Shown here: piece by piece, positions 24,158 through 33,764 of the stretch
Layout: the number at the start of each line of letters is the position of its first letter
Position numbering within the stretch: the stretch's first letter is position 1
Source: Gammaproteobacteria bacterium
GTDB lineage: Bacteria; Pseudomonadota; Gammaproteobacteria; Pseudomonadales; Azotimanducaceae_A
Assembly (NCBI GenBank): GCA_012960755.1
Contig: DUAT01000078.1
Coordinates: forward strand, 186,001-250,000
Length of the DNA: 64,000 bases
Direction: 5' to 3'
Made by a program: the position numbers and the translations under genes
The notes under the pieces: model-generated
What the model saw: only the letters and a program-made list of their open reading frames with translations
What the model was told of the DNA's origin: nothing
Database searches by the model: none

Positions 24158-24571
24158 ATGGCAGCAACCGTACATTGCAGTATTGTCAGCGCTGAAGAGG
24201 AAATATTCTCGGGCCAGGTGGAGATGGTAGTTGCTACTGGCACCATTGGCGAATTGGGCATATTTCCTGGCCACACTCCCTTGCTGACCGGTGTAAAACC
24301 GGGTCCGGTGAGATTGAAGCTGGAGGGTAGCGAAGAAGAGATCTTTTATGCCTCCGGTGGTTATATCGAGATACAGCCAACGTCTATTACGATTCTCGCC
24401 GATACCGCTTTACGAGCGGATGACATGGATGAAGTTGCAGCGGTGGCGGCTCAACGAAAAGCAGAACAGGAACTGGCAGACAATAAGGCTGATATCGATT
24501 TTGGCCGGGTGACAGCAGATATACAGGAAACTGCCGCCATGTTACGCACCATCAGAAAGTATCGGCAGTAG
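24158..24571 (+). CDS. atpC: F0F1 ATP synthase subunit epsilon
   Basis: This 137-residue subunit of the rotor foot can inhibit ATP hydrolysis. The N-terminal beta barrel has VSAEEEIFSGQVEMV and GELGIFPGHTPLLTGVKPG. The C-terminal part is a helical hairpin rich in Ala, Glu and Lys. It is the last gene of the operon and is followed by an intrinsic terminator. Confidence 0.96.
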   Translation: MAATVHCSIVSAEEEIFSGQVEMVVATGTIGELGIFPGHTPLLTGVKPGPVRLKLEGSEEEIFYASGGYIEIQPTSITILADTALRADDMDEVAAVAAQRKAEQELADNKADIDFGRVTADIQETAAMLRTIRKYRQ

Positions 24572-24591
24572 TTTTAGCCCAACAAAAAACC

Positions 24592-24628
24592 AAAGGCGGT
24601 GCTACCTTGGTATGACCGCCTTTTTTTT
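24592..24628 (+). terminator. Intrinsic terminator of the atp operon
   Basis: AAAGGCGGT (24592-24600) pairs with ACCGCCTTT (24615-24623) around a 14-nt loop. The right arm runs into eight T residues (24621-24628). It lies 21 bp after the atpC stop. Confidence 0.9.
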
Positions 24629-24699
24629 GCCCGCCAATAACGTAACCCGTGTGTTGTCGGGCATATCCACCGCGTTTGTGAAAGGGTAAACTCCTCACA

Positions 24700-26070
24700 A
24701 TGCAAAACGTGACACCAAGCCAAATTGAGATTTGTATCCTGGCGGCGGGTATGGGTACGCGGATGAAATCCGACAAGCCCAAAGTGCTTCATCCCATCGG
24801 CGGCAAGCCCATGCTTGCCCACCTGCTTGACACCGCTGCCGAACTCAATCCCAAACGAGTGCATGTGGTTATTGGCAGTGGTGCTGACCAGGTAAGATCA
24901 ACGTTTTGTGATCACGACGTAAATTGGGTGATGCAATCAGAGCAAAAGGGCACAGGCCATGCCGTCATGCAGGCCCTGCCGGACATAGACCCGTCCTCCA
25001 GAGTACTCATTCTCCCGGGTGATGGGCCGCTACTCGAACTTCAGACTATTAGAAAGTTGCTTGATGAAGTGTGTGATCTTGGTGTCCTCACGGTAGATCA
25101 ACCCCACCCTTTCAATTATGGCCGCATCATCAAGGACGGTGATCAACTTATCCAGATTGTTGAGGAACGGGATGCCAATGAGCGGCAAAAAGAAATCAGT
25201 GAAATCAATGCCAGCGTGATGATCGCCAGCGCGTCCAGTTTAGATCGTTGGCTATCCAGGATAACGACCGGGAATGCCCAGCAAGAGTATTTACTAACTG
25301 ATATCGTCGCGATGGCGAACAATGACAAGGCCATTGTCAGGGCAATCAAAACAGTGAATCCGAATGAAGTTCAAGGTGTAAACACCTTTGAACAACTGGC
25401 TGCACTAGAAAGCTATTATCAACGAAACATCGCCCGTGGTCTTATGGAAGACGGTGTTCATCTGGTCGATCCACAGCGCATTAATCTTCGCGGGAGCCTC
25501 AGCACGGGCCGTGATGTCTCGATTGATGTTAACTGCATTTTTGAGGGCGACGTGGTCCTGGGCAACAATGTGATGATCGGTGCCAACTGCACTATTTCCA
25601 GTACCCGTATTGGTAACAATGCCGTCATCAAACCGAACACGATGATCGATGGCGCCGTCATCGCAGACGATTGCTCTGTCGGACCGTTTGCCCGTATTCG
25701 ACCCGGGACAACCCTTGCCGAGCAGGTGGCCGTGGGTAACTTCGTTGAAATCAAGAAATCCTCACTAGGCAAAGGAACAAAATCAAGTCACCTGACCTAC
25801 CTGGGTGATGCCATTATTGGCAGTGAAGTGAATATTGGTGCGGGCACTATTACCTGTAATTATGACGGTGTACTTAAACATATCACCGAAATAGGCGACC
25901 AGGTTTTTGTCGGCTCCAATTCCTCCCTGGTTGCACCGGTGACCATTGGTGAAGGATCAACCATCGCCGCGGGATCAACAATCACTAGGGAAGTATCTGG
26001 TAAGTCACTGGCTATCGCCCGTGGCCGCCAAAAAAACCTGACCAACTGGAAAGGACCTAGAGACAAGTAA
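24700..26070 (+). CDS. glmU: Bifunctional GlcN-1-P acetyltransferase / GlcNAc-1-P uridyltransferase
   Basis: This 456-residue enzyme makes UDP-GlcNAc for peptidoglycan and LPS. The N-terminal uridyltransferase has LAAGMGTRMKSDKPKVLH (residues 12-29). The C-terminal left-handed beta helix consists of hexapeptide repeats from about residue 250, with GAGTITCNYDG as the acetyltransferase signature. The length equals E. coli (456). Its TAA overlaps the ATG of glmS (TAATG), so the two steps of amino sugar synthesis are coupled. Confidence 0.97.
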   Translation: MQNVTPSQIEICILAAGMGTRMKSDKPKVLHPIGGKPMLAHLLDTAAELNPKRVHVVIGSGADQVRSTFCDHDVNWVMQSEQKGTGHAVMQALPDIDPSSRVLILPGDGPLLELQTIRKLLDEVCDLGVLTVDQPHPFNYGRIIKDGDQLIQIVEERDANERQKEISEINASVMIASASSLDRWLSRITTGNAQQEYLLTDIVAMANNDKAIVRAIKTVNPNEVQGVNTFEQLAALESYYQRNIARGLMEDGVHLVDPQRINLRGSLSTGRDVSIDVNCIFEGDVVLGNNVMIGANCTISSTRIGNNAVIKPNTMIDGAVIADDCSVGPFARIRPGTTLAEQVAVGNFVEIKKSSLGKGTKSSHLTYLGDAIIGSEVNIGAGTITCNYDGVLKHITEIGDQVFVGSNSSLVAPVTIGEGSTIAAGSTITREVSGKSLAIARGRQKNLTNWKGPRDK

Positions 26071-27899
26071 TGTGCGGGATCGTAGGTGCAGTCACAAGAA
26101 GAAAAGCCAGCAGGATATTGCTGGAAGGTCTACAGCGTTTGGAGTATCGCGGCTATGATTCTGCGGGCCTGGCTGTTTTCGGTCAGGACAAGCAAATCCA
26201 GCGCTTGCGTCGGGTCGGCAAGGTAAAAGAACTCAGGAACGCTTTGGGAGATAGCAAGGTTGAGGGCAGTGTCGGAATCGCCCACACTCGCTGGGCGACG
26301 CATGGCAAACCGACGGAACTAAATGCACATCCCCACGCCTCCAGTGACGAAGTCGCCGTTGTTCACAACGGCATCATCGAGAATCACGAAGAGCTGAGAG
26401 CGCAATTGCTCGAAAATGGCTACCGGTTCGAATCAGAAACAGATACAGAAGTGATTGCGCACCTGATTCATCAGGAAGTATGCAACTGCGGTCAGTTTCG
26501 TCAAGGCGTTAGTGAAGCACTGAGTAAACTTCAGGGAGCCTATGCCATTGCTGTTGTACACAAGGACTTTGCCGACAGTATCATAGCGGCACGGGTAGGG
26601 AGCCCGCTGGTTGTCGGTCTTGGTATTGGTGAAAATTTTATTGCCTCCGATCCCCAGGCGCTACGACCGGTAACAGATCGGTTTATCTTTCTCGAAGAAG
26701 GTGAAATTGTTGAAGTATCGGCAGATGAAGTCTCTATTTTTGGTTTAAATGACGAATCTATCGAGAGCCGCGCCGTCAAGTTGGACGATCATCAAGATGC
26801 TGCAGACAAGGGAAACTACCGTCACTTCATGATGAAGGAAATCCACGAGCAACCCGAAACCATTCGGGCGACCCTTGAAGGAAGAGTGACCGACAAACAT
26901 GTGCTGGTGAATGCCTTCGGTTCCGGTGCAAACGAACTATTCAGGCAAACCAGGGCAGTTCAGATCGTTGCTTGTGGCAGTAGCTTTTATACCGGCCAGG
27001 TTGCCAAGTACTGGTTTGAGGAAATCGCCGGGGTGCCATGTAACGTCGAGATCGCCAGCGAATTCAGGTATCGCCGGGTTGCGAAGGTAGCAGACACGCT
27101 GTTTGTAACAATTTCACAGTCCGGGGAAACTGCCGATACCCTGGCTGCACTAAGAGATTCCAAAAACCAGGATTATTTGGCGAGTTTGTGTTTGTGCAAT
27201 GTGCCTAACAGTTCACTGGTCCGGGAGTCTGACCTGACTCTGCTGATTAAGGCAGGACCGGAAATTTGCGTGGCCTCGACCAAGGCATTTACGACCCAGT
27301 TAGCAGATCTGTTGATGCTGGTCATCGCGATCGGCAGGCACAACGACGTTACCCAGGAAAAAGAACAGGAACTGGTCCAGGCACTGAAGAGTGTTCCGGA
27401 ATTGATTTCTCAGGTCCTTGCCGATGATCACAAAATTGAGCAGCTAGCAGAACGCTTCGTTGAGAAGCAGCATGCGTTGTTCCTGGGCCGTGGAACGCAC
27501 TACCCTGTTGCTATGGAAGGTGCATTAAAACTAAAAGAAATCTCATATATTCATGCAGAGGGTTATCCTGCGGGAGAACTGAAACACGGCCCACTGGCGC
27601 TGGTTGATGATAAAATGCCCGTTGTGGCTGTCGCGCCCAGTGATGAACTTTTGGATAAGGTAAAATCAAATCTGCAGGAAGTAAAAGCCCGGGGTGGACA
27701 GTTGTTGGTCTTTGGAGACAAGGCGCGGTTTACTGACGCTAAGGACACGGAGGTACATCTTATGCCAGATTGTCACCCCGTGGTTTCTCCCATTATTTAT
27801 ACCATCCCGATGCAGCTGCTTGCCTACCATGTCGCGATCCTGAAAGGCACGGACGTCGATCAGCCTAGAAATCTGGCGAAGTCGGTGACTGTGGAGTAG
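26070..27899 (+). CDS. glmS: Glutamine-fructose-6-phosphate aminotransferase
   Basis: This 609-residue enzyme makes glucosamine-6-phosphate from fructose-6-phosphate and glutamine. Catalytic Cys2 is in MCGIVGAV. The glutaminase domain contains HTRWATHG and HNGIIENH. Two SIS domains follow, with CGSSFYTG and SQSGETADT. The C-terminal tail PRNLAKSVTVE is the conserved end that forms the sugar site. The length equals E. coli (609). No ribozyme-like leader is possible, since the gene overlaps glmU. Confidence 0.97.
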   Translation: MCGIVGAVTRRKASRILLEGLQRLEYRGYDSAGLAVFGQDKQIQRLRRVGKVKELRNALGDSKVEGSVGIAHTRWATHGKPTELNAHPHASSDEVAVVHNGIIENHEELRAQLLENGYRFESETDTEVIAHLIHQEVCNCGQFRQGVSEALSKLQGAYAIAVVHKDFADSIIAARVGSPLVVGLGIGENFIASDPQALRPVTDRFIFLEEGEIVEVSADEVSIFGLNDESIESRAVKLDDHQDAADKGNYRHFMMKEIHEQPETIRATLEGRVTDKHVLVNAFGSGANELFRQTRAVQIVACGSSFYTGQVAKYWFEEIAGVPCNVEIASEFRYRRVAKVADTLFVTISQSGETADTLAALRDSKNQDYLASLCLCNVPNSSLVRESDLTLLIKAGPEICVASTKAFTTQLADLLMLVIAIGRHNDVTQEKEQELVQALKSVPELISQVLADDHKIEQLAERFVEKQHALFLGRGTHYPVAMEGALKLKEISYIHAEGYPAGELKHGPLALVDDKMPVVAVAPSDELLDKVKSNLQEVKARGGQLLVFGDKARFTDAKDTEVHLMPDCHPVVSPIIYTIPMQLLAYHVAILKGTDVDQPRNLAKSVTVE

Positions 27900-27929
27900 A
27901 ACATAACAGTGAATTAGAATGAATGCATT

Positions 27930-28265
27930 ATGACACTTTTTAGATTCTTTCTTTTTTTAATTGCCCTAAGCGTGATTGGATATACAATCCCGGTTATTCA
28001 GAGCGAGGGCATATTAGCTTTACTTCCAGCCTTTTTTGCAGAAATGAGCAACTTAAACTGGCAAGGACAATTTAATTTAGACTTTTTCACCTTTCTTCTA
28101 ATATCTGGACTTTGGACTGCGTGGAGAAATAAGTTTTCTTTACAAGGAAATCTTTTAGGAATTGGAGCAGTTTTTCTCGGCGCCCCATATTTAGCAATCT
28201 ATCTAATCTACTTAAGTTTTGTCTGTGAGGGAGATATTAAATTAATGCTCCTTGGAGAAAGATAA
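27930..28265 (+). CDS. Small AT-rich membrane protein of unknown function
   Basis: This 111-residue protein has an N-terminal hydrophobic helix (about residues 4-24), a second around 51-64 that contains FLLISGLWTAWRN, and a third around 77-97. The C-terminus is charged and ends GDIKLMLLGER. I recall similar small inner-membrane proteins with a GQFNLDF...GLW..WR pattern in marine gammaproteobacteria, but give no function. The gene is clearly richer in A and T, with many TTA, AGA and ATA codons, than glmS and uvrD around it, which suggests transfer. It interrupts an otherwise housekeeping region. Confidence 0.75.
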   Translation: MTLFRFFLFLIALSVIGYTIPVIQSEGILALLPAFFAEMSNLNWQGQFNLDFFTFLLISGLWTAWRNKFSLQGNLLGIGAVFLGAPYLAIYLIYLSFVCEGDIKLMLLGER

Positions 28266-28327
28266 TGATTATGAGGATTGGTAATTTCTTATTCTCTGTT
28301 TCAATATACTCTGTAACCGTGGGATAG

Positions 28328-30550
28328 ATGGACGTATCGCATATTCTGGACGGCCTGAACGATGCGCAACGTCAGGCGGTAGCGTCGCCTGCGGGTAGTT
28401 ACCTGATTCTGGCAGGTGCCGGTAGCGGTAAAACACGAGTCCTCACACATCGAATTGCCTGGCTTATCCAGACAGAAGACGTTTCGCCATACAGCGTGCT
28501 TGCGGTGACTTTTACGAATAAAGCCGCGGCTGAGATGCGATCCAGAATCGAGACGTTACTGGCGATGCCGATTCGAGGCATGTGGGTCGGGACCTTCCAT
28601 GGCATTGCCCATCGACTGTTAAGAATCCATTGGCAGGAAGCCAAACTGCCCCAGAACTTCCAGATCCTTGATGCAGATGACCAGCTCCGGTTGGTAAAAC
28701 GGATCATCAGCAACCTGGACCTTGATGAAAAGAAATGGCCTGCCCGGCAGGCAGTCTGGTTTATTAATTCCCAGAAAGATGAAGGTCTGCGGCCACACAA
28801 TATTGAGGACTATGGTGACTTGTATGTAAAAACCCACCTGGAAATATACCGGGCCTATGAGGAAGCCTGTCAGCGTGGTGGTATGGTCGATTTTGCCGAG
28901 ATATTGTTGCGGGCCCATGAGCTGATGCTGAACAATTCCAGGCTGCTCGAACACTACCGGCAAAGGTTCAGTCACATTCTGGTGGATGAGTTCCAGGACA
29001 CAAACAGCATTCAGTATGCCTGGATCCGAGTTTTGGCGGGGGACCGTGACAATACACTGGTGGTTGGTGATGACGATCAGTCAATTTACGGTTGGCGGGG
29101 TGCCAAAATTGAGAATATCCAGAAATTTACCCGTGATTTTCCAAACGCCACAACCATTAAGCTGGAGCAGAATTACCGTTCAACAGGTTCAATCCTAAAA
29201 GCCGCCAATAGCCTTATCGAACAAAACCCGGACCGACTCGGCAAGGAATTATGGACCGAGAGCGGTGACGGTGCACTGATTAATCTCTATGCAGGTTTTA
29301 ACGAGATAGATGAGGCGCGATACATTGTTTCTCGTATCAAGGACTGGTCCAACCAGGGCAACAGTTACTCCGAGGCGGCTATACTGTATCGCTCCAATGC
29401 CCAGTCACGTGTGCTCGAGGAGGCTTTGCTGCGGTCACAGATACCTTATCGGATCTATGGCGGGCAACGTTTTTTTGAACGTGCCGAGATTAGAAACGTA
29501 CTCGCCTATCTGAGGTTGATTAGCCATCGAGATGCTGATGCGTCTTTTGAGCGAGTGGTTAACACACCGACCCGTGGCATTGGTGACAAATCGGTTGCAG
29601 TAATACGCGACCTCGCTCGAAGCAGCAATATATCCATGTGGCGTGCAGCCGAGCGCCTGGTTGCTTCCGGTGAGCAAAACGCCAGGACTAAAAATGCGAT
29701 ACAGGCGTTTATCCAACTGATTGAAACCATGGACAAAGCGACCCAGGACAGTGATCTGCCCGAACTTTGTGAAATTGTTATCGAACAAACCGGACTCAAG
29801 GCTTACCACGAAAAAGAAAAAGGCGAGCGCGGCCAGGCTCGTCTGGAGAATCTAGAAGAGTTGATTACCGCGGCAAGAACGTTTGACCCTGAGGAAGCAT
29901 TCTTGTTCGACTTTGGCGGGGAAGCGGGAGAAACTGACTCACAAGAGGAGGAACCGCAAACCATTCTGGATGAGTTCCTGAGCCACGCTGCCCTGGAAGC
30001 CGGTGAAGGGCAAGGCGATCCACACCAGGACTGTGTTCAAATGATGACCCTGCATAGCGCAAAAGGTCTGGAGTTTCCCCTGGTGTTCCTCGGAGGCATG
30101 GAAGAGGGTTTGTTCCCCCACATGATGTCATTGGAGGAACCTGGTCGCCTGGAAGAAGAACGCAGGCTTTGTTACGTTGGTATTACCCGTGCAATGAAAC
30201 AACTCTATTTTACCTATGCAGAATCCCGTCGCATCAACGGCTCTGAGACCTACAATCGGGTTTCCAGGTTTGTTAATGAAATCCCGACTGACCTGCTACA
30301 GGAAGTTCGCCTAAGTAATGTGGTGACGAGACCGGTGGCTTTAAACAAAAGTTATAATCGCAGCTTTTTGAAAGCGGAAGTTGACGGTACAGAGTTCACG
30401 CTGGGCCAACGGGTTAACCATAAAAAATTTGGTGACGGTATTGTGCTTAATTATGAAGGGCAGGGAAAGCAAGCCAGGGTTCAGGTAAATTTTAACAACG
30501 AAGGAAGTAAATGGCTGATGTTGGCCTATGCCAATTTGCAAGCCTTATAG
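28328..30550 (+). CDS. uvrD: DNA helicase II
   Basis: This 740-residue superfamily 1A helicase acts in nucleotide excision and mismatch repair. The N-terminus MDVSHILDGLNDAQRQAV parallels E. coli UvrD. Motif I is AGAGSGKTR, motif III contains GDDDQSIYGWRGA, motif V is TLHSAKGLEF and motif VI is VGITRAM. The C-terminal 45 residues (GQRVNHKKFGDGIV) are the Tudor-like domain that binds RNA polymerase. UvrD rather than Rep is chosen from the N-terminus and this tail. Confidence 0.94.
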   Translation: MDVSHILDGLNDAQRQAVASPAGSYLILAGAGSGKTRVLTHRIAWLIQTEDVSPYSVLAVTFTNKAAAEMRSRIETLLAMPIRGMWVGTFHGIAHRLLRIHWQEAKLPQNFQILDADDQLRLVKRIISNLDLDEKKWPARQAVWFINSQKDEGLRPHNIEDYGDLYVKTHLEIYRAYEEACQRGGMVDFAEILLRAHELMLNNSRLLEHYRQRFSHILVDEFQDTNSIQYAWIRVLAGDRDNTLVVGDDDQSIYGWRGAKIENIQKFTRDFPNATTIKLEQNYRSTGSILKAANSLIEQNPDRLGKELWTESGDGALINLYAGFNEIDEARYIVSRIKDWSNQGNSYSEAAILYRSNAQSRVLEEALLRSQIPYRIYGGQRFFERAEIRNVLAYLRLISHRDADASFERVVNTPTRGIGDKSVAVIRDLARSSNISMWRAAERLVASGEQNARTKNAIQAFIQLIETMDKATQDSDLPELCEIVIEQTGLKAYHEKEKGERGQARLENLEELITAARTFDPEEAFLFDFGGEAGETDSQEEEPQTILDEFLSHAALEAGEGQGDPHQDCVQMMTLHSAKGLEFPLVFLGGMEEGLFPHMMSLEEPGRLEEERRLCYVGITRAMKQLYFTYAESRRINGSETYNRVSRFVNEIPTDLLQEVRLSNVVTRPVALNKSYNRSFLKAEVDGTEFTLGQRVNHKKFGDGIVLNYEGQGKQARVQVNFNNEGSKWLMLAYANLQAL

Positions 30551-30572
30551 TAATTGTTAGTAGAGTAAAAAA

Positions 30573-31694
30573 ATGAAATGTCAACGGATTACTCCAGTCG
30601 CATTCGCGCTGGTGCTGGGTTTATTGGCTGGGTGTGGGGGTGAAAACACACCAGCGAATGTCGATGAAACGGTCGTTACGCAGAAGACCTTTAAATGGCG
30701 GATGGTAACTACCTGGCCGAAGAATCTGCCGGGCATGGGACTGGCTCCCGAAACATTTGCCAACATGATCAATACGATGAGCAATGGCAGGATCCAGGTG
30801 AAGGTTTACGGTGCCGGTGAAATCGTCCCCGCCCTTGGTGTTTTTGACGCCGTTTCACTGGGCACGGTGGAAATGGGCCACGGTGCCGCCTACTACTGGA
30901 AGGGTAAAGTGCCCGTCGCCCAGTTCTTTACTGCCGTGCCGTTCGGATTGACGGCAATTGAAATGAATGGCTGGCTTTATCACGGTGGCGGCCTGGCGCT
31001 GTGGGAAGAGCTCTACGCCCGGTATGATCTGGTCCCTATCCCCGGTGGCAATACCGGGGTACAGATGGCGGGCTGGTTCAATAAGGAAATAAACAGTCTT
31101 GATGATATCAAGGGAATGAAGATGAGGATTCCTGGTCTTGGCGGCGAAGTATTTGAAAGAGCGGGAGGCACCGCGATCAATCTACCCGGTGGAGAGATAT
31201 TCACCAGCTTGCAGACCGGTGTTATTGATGCCACTGAATGGGTTGGGCCTTATAATGACCTGGTGTTCGGCTTGTACCAGGTGGCGAAGTATTACTACTA
31301 CCCCGGATGGCAGGAGCCGGGTCCCACGCTGGAATTTATTATCAACAAGCATGCCCATGATGAACTACCCGATGACTTGAAGGAAATTGTGAGGGTTGCA
31401 GCCAAAGCGATTAATGAGGATTTACTGGCGGAATATACGGCCCGTAATAATGCAGCATTGAGGGAACTCGTGGACGTGCACAATGTGCAACTCCGTCGTC
31501 TACCGGATGATGTGTTAACGGAGCTGCATATCATTGCCGATGAAATGATTGCCGAGATTCCGGGTGATGATCCCCTGGCGCAAAGGATCTACGAGTCATA
31601 TATTAGCTATCGTGATGATGTACTGAGTTACCAGGAGATATCGGAACGGGCCTACATTAATGCCCGGTCTAATACTATGAAACAACTAAAATAG
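30573..31694 (+). CDS. TRAP transporter substrate-binding lipoprotein, 2-oxo acid (TakP)-like
   Basis: This 373-residue periplasmic receptor of a TRAP transporter has a lipobox (LLAGC, Cys21), so it is membrane-anchored. The mature part starts FKWRMVTTWPKNLPG. Residues matching the ligand and Na+ sites of Rhodobacter TakP are visible: Gln164 in TGVQMAGW, Arg185 in MKMRIPGLG, and Glu222-Trp223 in ATEWVGPYND. This suggests a 2-oxo acid or another small carboxylate as substrate. It converges on dctM with a 9-bp overlap of the 3' ends, whereas TRAP genes are usually co-oriented. The substrate is inferred, not shown. Confidence 0.85.
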   Translation: MKCQRITPVAFALVLGLLAGCGGENTPANVDETVVTQKTFKWRMVTTWPKNLPGMGLAPETFANMINTMSNGRIQVKVYGAGEIVPALGVFDAVSLGTVEMGHGAAYYWKGKVPVAQFFTAVPFGLTAIEMNGWLYHGGGLALWEELYARYDLVPIPGGNTGVQMAGWFNKEINSLDDIKGMKMRIPGLGGEVFERAGGTAINLPGGEIFTSLQTGVIDATEWVGPYNDLVFGLYQVAKYYYYPGWQEPGPTLEFIINKHAHDELPDDLKEIVRVAAKAINEDLLAEYTARNNAALRELVDVHNVQLRRLPDDVLTELHIIADEMIAEIPGDDPLAQRIYESYISYRDDVLSYQEISERAYINARSNTMKQLK

Positions 31695-33053
31695 TACTGA
31701 AGGTAACCAGGTTGCAAGGGTCGGCTGCCAGGCCAGCAATAGCAACATCAACAACTGCATGATGATAAACGGCACCACTCCTTTGTAGATATCCCAGGTA
31801 CGTACCGTGTCTGGCGCAACGCCTCGCAGGTAAAACAGGGCGAAACCAAAGGGCGGGGTGAGAAAAGAGGTCTGCAGGTTTATTGCTATCATCACTCCCA
31901 GCCAGACCGGGTCGAGACCCATGGCCAGTAGTACGGGGCCCACAATGGGTACGACCACAAATGTAATCTCAATAAAATCCAGAATAAAACCCAGCAGGAA
32001 TATAATCAGCATCACCAGTAGCATGGCAGCGACCACGCCACCGCCGAGCTGCGCAAATATGTCCTGAACGAGGACGTCGCCGTTAAAACCGCGAAACACC
32101 AGTGAGAAGATTGAGGCACCAATCAAAATGAAAAACACCATTGAAGTGGTGGTCGCTGTAGATTTACCCGCTTCAAACAATTGTTTGAAGTCTATGGCGC
32201 CGTAAAAAAACGCCAACAGCATCGCACCTGACGCGCCCACCGCAGCAGCTTCTGTCGGCGTTGCTATGCCGCTCAGAATCGAACCGAGTACCGCTCCGAT
32301 GAGGATCAGGGGCGGCGCCATGCTTTGAATGATCTCTGTAAATGAAACTGAAGATTCGTCGTCTTGTACCGGTGGTGCTAACTCTGGCTTGATGATTGAA
32401 ATTGCCAGGAGGTAAGACAGGTAAAATCCTACCAGAATAAGACCCGGTATCATTGCACCGGCGAACAGGTCCCCGATGGACACCGTTTTTGGATTAAAGA
32501 TGCCCATGTTGAGCTGGGCCTGCTGGTAGGCATTGGACAAAACGTCACCGAGTAGTACCAGGGCAATTGATGGAGGGATTATCTGTCCGAGCGTACCGGT
32601 CGCGCAGATTGTTCCGGTGGCCAGAGCGGGACTGTAATTGGATTTCAACATAATGGGCAATGACATCAACCCCATTGTCACGACCGTCGCACCGACGATA
32701 CCGGTGCTTGCTGCCATAAGCATTCCGACGATGGTGACTGAAATACCCAGCCCGCCCGGTACCTTACCAAATAACCGGCTCATGGCATCCAGTAAACGTT
32801 CCGCGATGTGGGAGCGCTCCAGGATGACGCCCATAAGAACAAACAACGGCACCGCCATGAGGGTTTGATTGGTGATAATGCCGAATAACCGACTGGGGGT
32901 CGCCAGGAGAAAAGAAGGCTCGAATGTCCCGGTGAGAATACCGACACCAGCCGCCATCAATGCGGTGCCGCCAAGGGTCAGCGCAACCGGGTACCCTAGC
33001 AGCAGAAAGATGAATGCCACGGCAAACATAATCAGGGCGGCGTATTCTGACAT
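31686..33053 (-). CDS. dctM: TRAP transporter large membrane subunit DctM
   Basis: This 455-residue protein is the main transport subunit of the TRAP family, with about 12 hydrophobic segments. Family patterns include GILTGTFEPSFLLATPSRLF, ICATGTLGQIIPPSIALVLLG, SGIATPTEAAAVGASGA and NLQTSFLTPPFGFALFYLRG. The ATG at 33053 directly touches the end of a 41-bp repeat copy (33054-33094), and no Shine-Dalgarno sequence is visible between them. It lies 131 bp behind dctQ, which is wide for a TRAP operon. Confidence 0.93.
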   Translation of the reverse strand: MSEYAALIMFAVAFIFLLLGYPVALTLGGTALMAAGVGILTGTFEPSFLLATPSRLFGIITNQTLMAVPLFVLMGVILERSHIAERLLDAMSRLFGKVPGGLGISVTIVGMLMAASTGIVGATVVTMGLMSLPIMLKSNYSPALATGTICATGTLGQIIPPSIALVLLGDVLSNAYQQAQLNMGIFNPKTVSIGDLFAGAMIPGLILVGFYLSYLLAISIIKPELAPPVQDDESSVSFTEIIQSMAPPLILIGAVLGSILSGIATPTEAAAVGASGAMLLAFFYGAIDFKQLFEAGKSTATTTSMVFFILIGASIFSLVFRGFNGDVLVQDIFAQLGGGVVAAMLLVMLIIFLLGFILDFIEITFVVVPIVGPVLLAMGLDPVWLGVMIAINLQTSFLTPPFGFALFYLRGVAPDTVRTWDIYKGVVPFIIMQLLMLLLLAWQPTLATWLPSVLF

Positions 33054-33094
33054 CTAGTGTAGTGTCCTATACAAAACGCACATTAAGCAAATCA
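33054..33094. repeat. Half copy of CTAG-ended repeat element, family A
   Basis: The 41 bp are identical, except one base, to the left part (63714-63754) of the complete inverted-repeat element at 63714-63804. They begin with CTAGTGTAGTGTCCTATACA. The right end of the element is missing. The copy lies in the dctQ-dctM gap with its outer end at the dctM start codon. Confidence 0.85.
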
Positions 33095-33184
33095 CGAAAT
33101 GGCCAGATGGTAGCCGGTTCGAGAAGCCCTGAAGCTATAACATACGATAACATGTGTACGATCACTGCTGTCCATTTAGTGAAT

Positions 33185-33688
33185 CTAGTGCTTGCCTTGC
33201 AGCAGGGTTTCGAGGTTTCTTAACAATTCGGCGATCCCCTGTAAAAGTAACAATATGGCCATGACCGGAATAAGGGTTTTCAAAAGATAAACAAACGGCA
33301 GGCCACCGGGTTCCGGAGAACCTTCTTTCAGGGACCAGGAAAAAGAAACATAGTCGAGGCTGGTCCAGATGAGGAAGATTGCGACTGGAAAAAGAAACAC
33401 CAGGGTCCCGAACAGGTTCACTACAGCCCGAGTTTTCAGAGACAGTCTCTGGTAGACAATGTCTACGCTAACATGGCCGGACTGTCGCAAGGTGTAGGCT
33501 ATGCCTAACATAAAGACAATACCATGAAGATAGATCACCGTTTCCTGGATGGAAGTGGCACCAACATTGAACAGGTACCTGGCGGCTACGACGATGCAAG
33601 TGAGCAACATCATGATCAATGTCAACGGTGCGATGATGGTGCCGACACAATCCGACAACAGATCGATAAGATGAGTGATCTTTTTCAA
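33185..33688 (-). CDS. dctQ: TRAP transporter small membrane subunit DctQ
   Basis: This 167-residue protein has four hydrophobic helices (about residues 13-33, 45-65, 85-108, 127-150), as usual for DctQ. The start is probably TTG (33688), with GGGGAAAT just upstream. It precedes dctM on the same strand and follows the aminotransferase gene by 76 bp, so regulator, aminotransferase, dctQ and dctM may form one transcript. Confidence 0.87.
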   Translation of the reverse strand: MKKITHLIDLLSDCVGTIIAPLTLIMMLLTCIVVAARYLFNVGATSIQETVIYLHGIVFMLGIAYTLRQSGHVSVDIVYQRLSLKTRAVVNLFGTLVFLFPVAIFLIWTSLDYVSFSWSLKEGSPEPGGLPFVYLLKTLIPVMAILLLLQGIAELLRNLETLLQGKH

Positions 33689-33764
33689 ATTTCCCCTTTT
33701 TTACCAAGAAAAAAACATCCGCTTAAAGCGTCGATTCTAACCCGAGGTCATTGGACCGCGCTGG

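Noticed and set aside
25860..26070. glmS ribozyme or riboswitch upstream of glmS
   Set aside because: glmS overlaps glmU by one base, leaving no leader, and the ribozyme class is not expected in this group.
29405..29412. Further parS candidates from CACGTG in uvrD and atpD
   Set aside because: The flanks at the CACGTG sites near 29407 and 23964 do not match the GTTN...NAAC arms of parS.
33180..33193. CTAGTGCTT at the dctQ stop as another repeat copy
   Set aside because: Only nine bases match the family B end and no longer similarity follows, so chance is likely.
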